Part shown: in pieces, positions 57,311-64,000 of the stretch | Position numbering within the stretch: position 1 is the first letter of the stretch | Layout of the letters: every line of letters begins with the position of its first letter | Assembly: GCA_942159475.1 (NCBI GenBank) | Contig: OW804102.1 | Location: forward strand, 24,494,684 to 24,558,683 | Direction: 5' to 3' | Length of the DNA stretch: 64,000 bases | Source of the DNA: Sthenelais limicola | Taxonomy: Eukaryota > Annelida > Polychaeta > Phyllodocida > Sigalionidae | Made by a program: the position numbers and the translations under genes | The notes under the pieces: model-generated | Told to the model about the DNA's origin: nothing | Seen by the model: only the letters and a program-made list of their open reading frames with translations | The model's database searches: none

Positions 57311-58436
57311 TGTGCTCTTAAAGCTGGATTCTCAGTTATTATGACAAAAACAATCTCACCAAAACAATCTTCTGAAATGTTTTTATTATTATTTCATGGG
57401 ACTGAATTTATTAATTAATATTATTAATATTCTGCTGCTGTAATATAAATACAAGAATTTGAATTTAAATCGGTCGAGAGAAAATGATTGTCGGTAGGCG
57501 ATGGTAAGTGAGACCACTGCAGGAAAGGATGGTGGCGTGCCTCCAAAATATAAACATGTACATTTATGAAGCCCCGTTGCAAAGCAACTAGACACAATGC
57601 GCCATAGTTTTGGTCAAATGACTTTTACACGGGTTGGAAAGGAACAGAACAAAAAGAAGGAAATGTTCAGTTTTTGACCGATGTTTAATAACTGACAGTT
57701 TAGCTTCACTTAAATTACGAAAGAGTCCTTTTGGAGGTAGTGTTCTTTTTTATCTGTACATTTCCCATGTATTGACATCTAAATGTACATTTCTCTCCAC
57801 TATATTCTATCACATCTTCCAATCAAAAACCTTGCACCCAATGAGCTCCAATGATACGTCTCTTGTACACTTTACCACACTCCCTGAGGGACTTTCCCGT
57901 TGCACGCCCATGATGCCCTTTTACTACCAACCGGAAATGACATGCCTCAGAGGATGACTCAACATTGCATGTAGTGTCATGGCGGCGCTACATGCTGTGA
58001 TCACAGCCATGGAGGACATCAAAAGCCGTCCCGTGTAGTAGCGATATTAGGGGGAAATACAAGGCATTCCTTCCACTACGTCCCAGTGTAAACACCTTCA
58101 GGCTGCCCCGTTAGGTGCCGCCCTGTTAGTTTGGCTATGGCTAAAGGCACTAGGGGGATATGTGCGATCACTCATTTGGATATAATAGTGGCTTCTTCTC
58201 TGATTTTATTTCTCATGGAAATCTAACTTTAGGTTTGCATTTTCCCAGCTAACTTGATATTAGGTGTGGTTATACACAAATTAAAGATACTTTATCAGGT
58301 AATATGGATCACAATGTAAATATTTTCTACGCTTTCTCACGTTTATTGCCTGCAATTTAACCACAATTGAGGAGGATTGCACCCAAATGGTTTGTCTACA
58401 AGACTTCATAGAAGTCCACATCAATATCATGGGCGT

Positions 58437-58545
58437 CCAGGGCCTAGTCCACTAAGCCGATTGCAATTCACACGGAATTTAGTGGAAAAGGGGCCTCTAC
58501 GGCACAACATCGCATGAGGATCGGCTTAGTGTAGAAGGCCCTTCC
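58437..58545. mobile_element. Fam-B foldback MITE, copy 6
   Basis: Starts cagggcctagtccactaagc and ends cggcttagtgtagaaggccc. Confidence 0.85.
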
Positions 58546-59339
58546 AACGAAATCCTTCACGACAGTATCTATATTAGCTCAACAGTCCTCTTTTTCGCTT
58601 AAAATCCTTGTACTAAATTATACACTAATCATGACAAAAAATGTGTAAATTTAGTCCGATTCTATTTAATTGCTCTAGGTAGCTGAGAAGTGAAGTGGAA
58701 GGAAGGGTAGGAGACCACTTGGAATAATTCTTAGATAACATTTTGATGGAGAAACAAAAAAGCCGTTTTGTAGATTAAATTACAAAAGGTGAAAGTACCC
58801 ATTATCTGATCTCCCATACACGAAGACCAAAAGCTCCAGCGTACATTCAAGCCATGAAACATGAGCTACAAATAGGCCTACCCTGGTTCAAATGCCAGAG
58901 AATAAATAAAGGTAATTAAGGAAAGTGGCCTGCCGGAGGTAACCCTAGCAGTGGCACATTTTATACTCTTTACATTACAAAACGTCAGGTCAATGACTTT
59001 TGAATTTTGCTTTGAAACTGAAGCTCACCTTCATTCACGAATATTTTGTATCTAGATAAAAAGATACACGGAAATGAGATAAGGAAAAATGCAAAAAGCC
59101 TCTTCTTCCGCTTGGAAGTTTTAATGTGAGGTTTGGCGTCGGGTTTGACTAAGGTTTGATGTGAGTTTTGATGTGATAGTGTATACCAGGTTTAACCTTA
59201 AGCCCCAGTTCCACTGAGTCGATTATCTCAATGCAGAACAGAACCAAGGAGAAGCAGACGTTTGTTAGGTCAGTGGAGATGTAGGAAAGATAAAGGGCTG
59301 ACTCGCACTCTGAAGGCATATGGCAATATATTTATGAAT

Positions 59340-59552
59340 ACAGTCTAGGCCCAAAGTTTAGAGAGTCCCTTAAAACGGAGGAAGGCCTCTCGCCTTAAAC
59401 ATTACAAGTGTCATTACAATTCAATTAAGACTGCAAAATGTCATTATAATCCCATTAGTACGCCTAGTCCTAGGCCAGGAAACCGATTAGCGAATTGGGC
59501 ATCCAAACACTGACACACACTTTTATCTGATCTGAGGGTTTGGACCTAGACA
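59340..59552 (-). mobile_element. Fam-H MITE, reverse copy
   Basis: acagtctaggcccaaagttt at left; tctgagggtttggacctaga at right; interior gtacgcctagtcctaggcca matches the other copies in reverse. Confidence 0.85.
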
Positions 59553-59859
59553 CATTGACTCATATCTGAAACTGAAATACAACCTCAGAAAACCTAAATC
59601 TAACCCATATCGGTAACCTTCAATTTCCCCAGCAGATGAGAGGGACCTCCATTGAACCTCCAAAAATAGCACCTAGAAATTACGTCTCCACATCCCCAAT
59701 GCCATTCCTAAGTGATTTTTTTCACCTAGAAAAGCACAAGGACAAAAGGACAAATTATTTTTTGGGGCGAACTGGCAAACCTGAATGCTTGCACCATCTG
59801 ACATTTGCATCTAGAATAATATTTGCACATGTTGGATAAGAAATACAGCCTCCACACTC

Positions 59860-59893
59860 CCCTCCCTCTCTCCTCCCCCCCCCCCCCCCCATT
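59860..59893 (+). repeat. C-rich run
   Basis: ctctcctcccc followed by a long C homopolymer. A comparable G run lies at 60018-60031. Confidence 0.7.
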
Positions 59894-60771
59894 CCCCCGT
59901 TCACAGCAGTGCAAAAAGAGTGGGAAGTACATTAGTGCATTATAAGACTTTGTCACCCAAAGAGAGCAGGAGAAATGCACGGAGATATATATGCAGTTCT
60001 GAGTAACTTCATGCGGAGGGGGGGGGGGGGCAGGGTGTAGGGATTAGGGGAAGTATGTATATATTGTTAAAAGTGGCCTTTATTGGCATAATTCTGTCGG
60101 CAAATGTTCTGATTCTATTAGATTTCTTGTTGCAAAACTGTGCTCTAAAAGAAGCGGTTCGTTTGGTATAGGGGCTATGTAACCTGATGTCTTGGGGTGT
60201 GATGATTTGAAGATACAGGGTAGCAATTGGTCAATCAAAATCAGTTACTTTTCTGAATTCAATCAGTTACTTTTCTGTCTACTTGGGTATTTGGGCAGCA
60301 CCCTATTATGGCTGAACGCTTTTCTCTGTGATATTAAGAGGGTAGATCTATCATCTTTTCATTTACCATCTCATCATCATTATTATTACCATTATTCTGT
60401 ATTCCTTCTTTCTATATGATATTTGTACAATGAAATTAGATTGATCACACACACTATTATATTCAAATGTATTACTCAACAATTCAGGGTGCAGAGGAGG
60501 ATCGGATCGGATCCGAATGTATTTAAGTACGGTCGTTGCCGACTCAATAACCTGAATAAATTCGTCCCCCCAAAAAATTGCACATATCCAAACATTATCG
60601 AATGATGACAAACTGTTGGTGCTATGTAATTTTAGTTTCTGACTTGAACTGATTTGTTATCATTACAAATCAATTTACAATCCCCAATAGCCTCCGAGTT
60701 CCTAGTCCAGTAATGCTCGGTAGGTAGCACTGTACTACCCCTGACGTCACAAGTGACAAATGCATGTCTAT

Positions 60772-61016
60772 GTGGGTCAGACATTCAGAAATGTACAATT
60801 CAACTTCGCCAATCTTCTCAAACAACCCAAATTTCAGACGAAAATAAAGTTTAAAATACAGTTCAACCTAACCAAGCAGATTGCTTGAATCAATGCAATG
60901 CCAAATATACCTGAATTTACCTAGTATTGACCAAATTGCAGCCTAATTTAGCAGAATTTGCTAAATGTGTGCAGCTGCCAATGGTACATTTTCTAAACAT
61001 CTGACCTATGTATGAC
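60772..61016 (-). mobile_element. Fam-A MITE, full copy in reverse orientation
   Basis: Starts atgtgggtcagacattcag and ends ttctaaacatctgacctatg; the interior is intact. Confidence 0.9.
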
Positions 61017-61772
61017 CTCTAACATGGAACCGCCCACATGCATTGGCACATCAACTCTAGGATACAGGAGGAGATGAAGTGAATGGTCAAAGATCTCTGC
61101 TCTGCCCTCTGGTCAAGTTCCTTGCTTAGGGGTTTAGGGGTGGAGTGGTCAGCACGTGCGACCCTACTTGACACCAGTCCCTATGAGGGTCAACAATGAT
61201 CAAAGCAATGATGGTATTTATTATACATGTTGCCTATTTCTTGGTATTAAGTAGACACAGCAGTGGGCGGAAGACCATGCATATTTCTCACCGAATATAC
61301 TACGGTGAGCCCATTATCTCAATGACCTAAACTGTATTATAAGTGACAGTGTACAGTGCACACGCCTTATTGTAAAATCTTAGTATTGTCTTCTGATTGC
61401 TTTATAAACATACTAAATTAAAGAAAATGGGGGGCGGAGGATGAATGGAGTTGTCACGATATGTACAATCTAGCTTTTTTATCAATTTGTTGTTTCCAAT
61501 TTAGTGAATAATTGGGATGCAAATATTTTATTTTGAATATTCTACAAAGTGATACGATTAAAACCATGGCATTGAGCTCGTGAATTGTCACTGTAAATAT
61601 TGACAGCTTGAGACCGAAACCCACATAATATTATATTGATCCACAAGTGTCTAGCTGTGATAAGCACATAACCAACTAAAAGTTTAGATCATACTGAGAA
61701 GAAAGAAGCTTGGAATTTGATTGATGAAAGTTCTGTCTGCACGCTGCTATGTTTATAATACTCAAATCTATA

Positions 61773-62348
61773 CGGGGGAAGTCTTCTGCAGATGTACAAT
61801 TCACCTTCACCAATCTCCTCAAATAAGCTAAATTCAAGCTACAATAGGGGCTTTGCATGTGTCACTGCGCATGTCTACTGCAGTGCATGTCGGGATGGAT
61901 TCTGTTGAAATCTGAAATACAAGTATTTGGCAACATTTTTATCGAAAATTGCAAGAATATTGTCACCAATATCAGAGCTTGTATAAATGATCTATGAAAA
62001 ACAAATGCATGATGTGAAAGGTGGGGACTTGTGTCATGGCAACATATACAATAAATGGATATTGACATTAAAGTATTGATGAATATTCCATGCTGAAAAT
62101 GGGATGTTTTCTATGGATTTTAGACTGAATCATTAGTCCCATAATTCCGTGCGAATCAAGATTCAAAATGGCGGCTATGCAAATCCCCTTTTGAGGTTCA
62201 AAATACAGATCAACAGAACTGAGCAGACTTTGCTAAACAAGGGAAAATACTAGGATGAACCTAGCAAGATTTGCCTATCCTAATTTAGCCAAATGTACTT
62301 GGTAACGTGTAGAGCCACCGATTGTACAATTATTTATGTCTTGACCCA
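61773..62348 (-). mobile_element. Fam-A MITE split by a Fam-D insertion
   Basis: Left part ggaagtcttctgcagatgta to ctaaattcaagctacaa. Right part resumes at about 62193 with gaggttcaaaatacagatc and ends ttatgtcttgaccca. Confidence 0.8.
61843..62192 (+). mobile_element. Fam-D MITE nested in Fam-A
   Basis: aataggggctttgcatgtgt at left and atgcaaatccccttt at right; internal tgcatgtcgggatggattct and caaaatggcggctatgc. Confidence 0.88.
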
Positions 62349-62641
62349 TATATTCAATCCATAAAGTGGAGAACTGGATAGAGCTTTTCCTTGCAGTTCT
62401 CACATGCAATAGACCAATTTATGGTAGTGCTGAAGAAAGTATTCAATGCTTTCAACAACTCATTTTCCCTTAAAAGGATTGTGCACAATGTAGTTCCATG
62501 CACAATGTAGTTCCACGCTGACTGAATTTGAGGGCTACAACTTGAATACACATGCGCAAGGATGTATTTCACATTGGAACCACTGTCATCATGAAGCCTG
62601 ATACTGCAATATATCCGGCATCAGTTTAGCTATTAGTGACA

Positions 62642-62728
62642 TGTTGCCAATTCCCCTTCACCAATGCTCCCAAATAAACCAAATCTAAGACAAAGATAAG
62701 GTTCAAAATACAGTTCAACATACTCGAA
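62642..62728 (-). mobile_element. Fam-A MITE fragment
   Basis: ttccccttcaccaatgctcc, then aggttcaaaatacagttcaa; truncated on both sides. Confidence 0.6.
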
Positions 62729-64000
62729 CTGAAATTCTTGATGAAATTCTTTGACAAATGAGTGAGTGAAATTTGATACAAGACCATCATATTTACATTG
62801 ACATTACAGACAATCTATCATATAAATTGGTTCCTGATAAAGCTTTGGTTACACAGAAAGAATCTTCATAATAATGTACCAGCAAACTTGCTTGGAGGTT
62901 GGTTGGTGAGGATAGATCTCTCTCAAGAAAATAAATGAAAGAACAAAGAAACAATTCATAAACTTCCCACTAGATTTCCAACTTAAAGTCTTCCTAGTGA
63001 CTTTAGTCCCAGTAATTAAACGATATTCTTAGAGTACATTTCAGTAAAGACAATTCACAGTTTCGTTTCATCAAATTTACTGATAGGTTATGCAAAATAA
63101 TGACACCAATGATTATGTAGAATTTTTAGGCAAAAACTTAATTATTTCTGGAAGCATCAATAACGGACAAAGACAGTGAAGGTCAAGACAGCGGTACACT
63201 TATTGCGTCACCGCTTGCTGGTCATTCTCCTATATGATAAGCAGTGACTACCTGGCTTGTAATCCTTGTTATCTGGTGGGGAGGGGGAGGGGGGCAATGG
63301 TAGGTGGGGAGCATAGGTATAAAGGGAAGCAGGGAAGAGAAAAAGGATCTTTCAATTAGATAGGAATGAATGTTCTTTGATTAATTAAATCGACTTACTA
63401 TCATGTCCTAGTACAACTTTAGGTTTCCACAGCCATGTGTATTTCCACATTTTAAAGTTGTGGTCTCTAGTTTAAGATTTATTTGAAGGGGTAAGTAGGT
63501 ATTAGAAGGAGCATGATAATAGACTCAGAGGCTCACTCCCACAAAAGAGTTTTTATTTCTTGGTGTGTGCTTCTCACTAATAAGAGGTCAAGAGGTCATT
63601 GCTGAGGATATTGCCTCTTTCAAGGTCACCCATTCACTAGGCATAGTCCCTACCTGGATTCAGTTACGTATAATTGAAATAAATAGTAAAACAAGAAAAA
63701 GAAGTAATGGTTCTTTTAAACTAGATTGGTTTTTCAAGGCCTAAATATTGTATATCTGATAGTTTGGTATGAATGTTGGTTTGGGAAGTATTGAAGCATG
63801 TTAAGAAGAGATAACATTGATAATACGCTTTAAAGGCGTTCAATGAATTATTCGTAGGATAAGGAGAAAATACAAAAGGACAATATTGCTTTCAGCATTC
63901 TTAGTCATTTAACAACAAAATAAATCTCATTCACTCATATTATAACTTATAGGACTGAATGTATCAAAACCCGCTGCTGTTATATATTAACAAATGGTTC

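Larger units (their letters stand above)
43380..64000. other. Upstream intron or flank: no further exons recognised
   Basis: The gene must continue to the right because exon 1 begins inside a split codon. I looked for Ig signatures (YxC, the core Trp, GxNLTI-like strings) with splice sites on the minus strand and found none I would defend. Uncovered stretches (46620-47395, 48790-49230, 52800-53160, 53302-54180, 54860-55480, 55820-56700, 57600-58430, 58545-59335, 59560-60770, 61020-61770, 62730-64000) contain AT-rich DNA, short ORFs without motifs and small G- or C-runs. Confidence 0.45.

Noticed and set aside
57634..57957. 107-codon plus-strand ORF
   Set aside because: Its start shares dispersed repeat sequence (gaccgatgttta and agctt words) with 13.6 and 53.6 kb; no domain seen.

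Overview
The window looks like nuclear DNA from a multicellular animal, most likely an invertebrate. It is AT-rich, short exons sit between kilobase-scale introns with GT..AG boundaries, there are no bacterial-style gene clusters, and it is crowded with short inverted-repeat transposons (MITEs), minisatellites and microsatellites. I cannot name the species. The density of MITEs and the IGSF9/turtle-type protein would suit a marine invertebrate (echinoderm, hemichordate, mollusc or brachiopod), but that is inference.

One gene is well supported. On the minus strand, seven exons between 43379 and 5922 join in perfect reading phase to give 353 complete codons plus one split terminal codon. They encode one Ig domain (two exons), a first fibronectin type III domain (two exons), a short proline-rich linker exon, a second FN3 domain (one exon), and a transmembrane segment with a basic cytoplasmic start. 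Order and motifs match the end of the extracellular region of the IGSF9/turtle family of neural cell-adhesion receptors. The signal peptide, the earlier Ig domains and the cytoplasmic tail were not found. They probably lie beyond 64000 and below 1, or in exons I could not recognise.

Layout, left to right. 1-5921 is sequence downstream of the transmembrane exon, with a possible NHL-repeat gene scrap at the extreme left edge. 5922-25838 holds six exons, with introns of 0.7, 1.2, 13.7, 2.1 and 1.2 kb. 25839-43263 is a 17.4-kb intron rich in purine tracts, GGT/ACC arrays, a (TA)n tract and MITEs. 43264-43379 is the most 5' exon seen. 43380-64000 is presumed further upstream intron or intergenic DNA; its first 3 kb is dominated by a 39-bp minisatellite.

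Repeats are the main content. I recognise at least ten inverted-repeat families, labelled A to K here. Fam-A (TIR gggtcagattttcagaaaat) has about 20 full, partial or interrupted copies and is repeatedly the host for other elements: Fam-D inserted into it three times, Fam-F, Fam-H and an unrelated CGATG-rich element once each. The most interesting observations are a minisatellite that appears to have amplified the branch-point/polypyrimidine region of the Ig exon's own splice acceptor, an Ig exon sandwiched between two MITEs, a 24-bp perfect palindrome on a splice donor, and complementary simple-sequence arrays that could fold the pre-mRNA.
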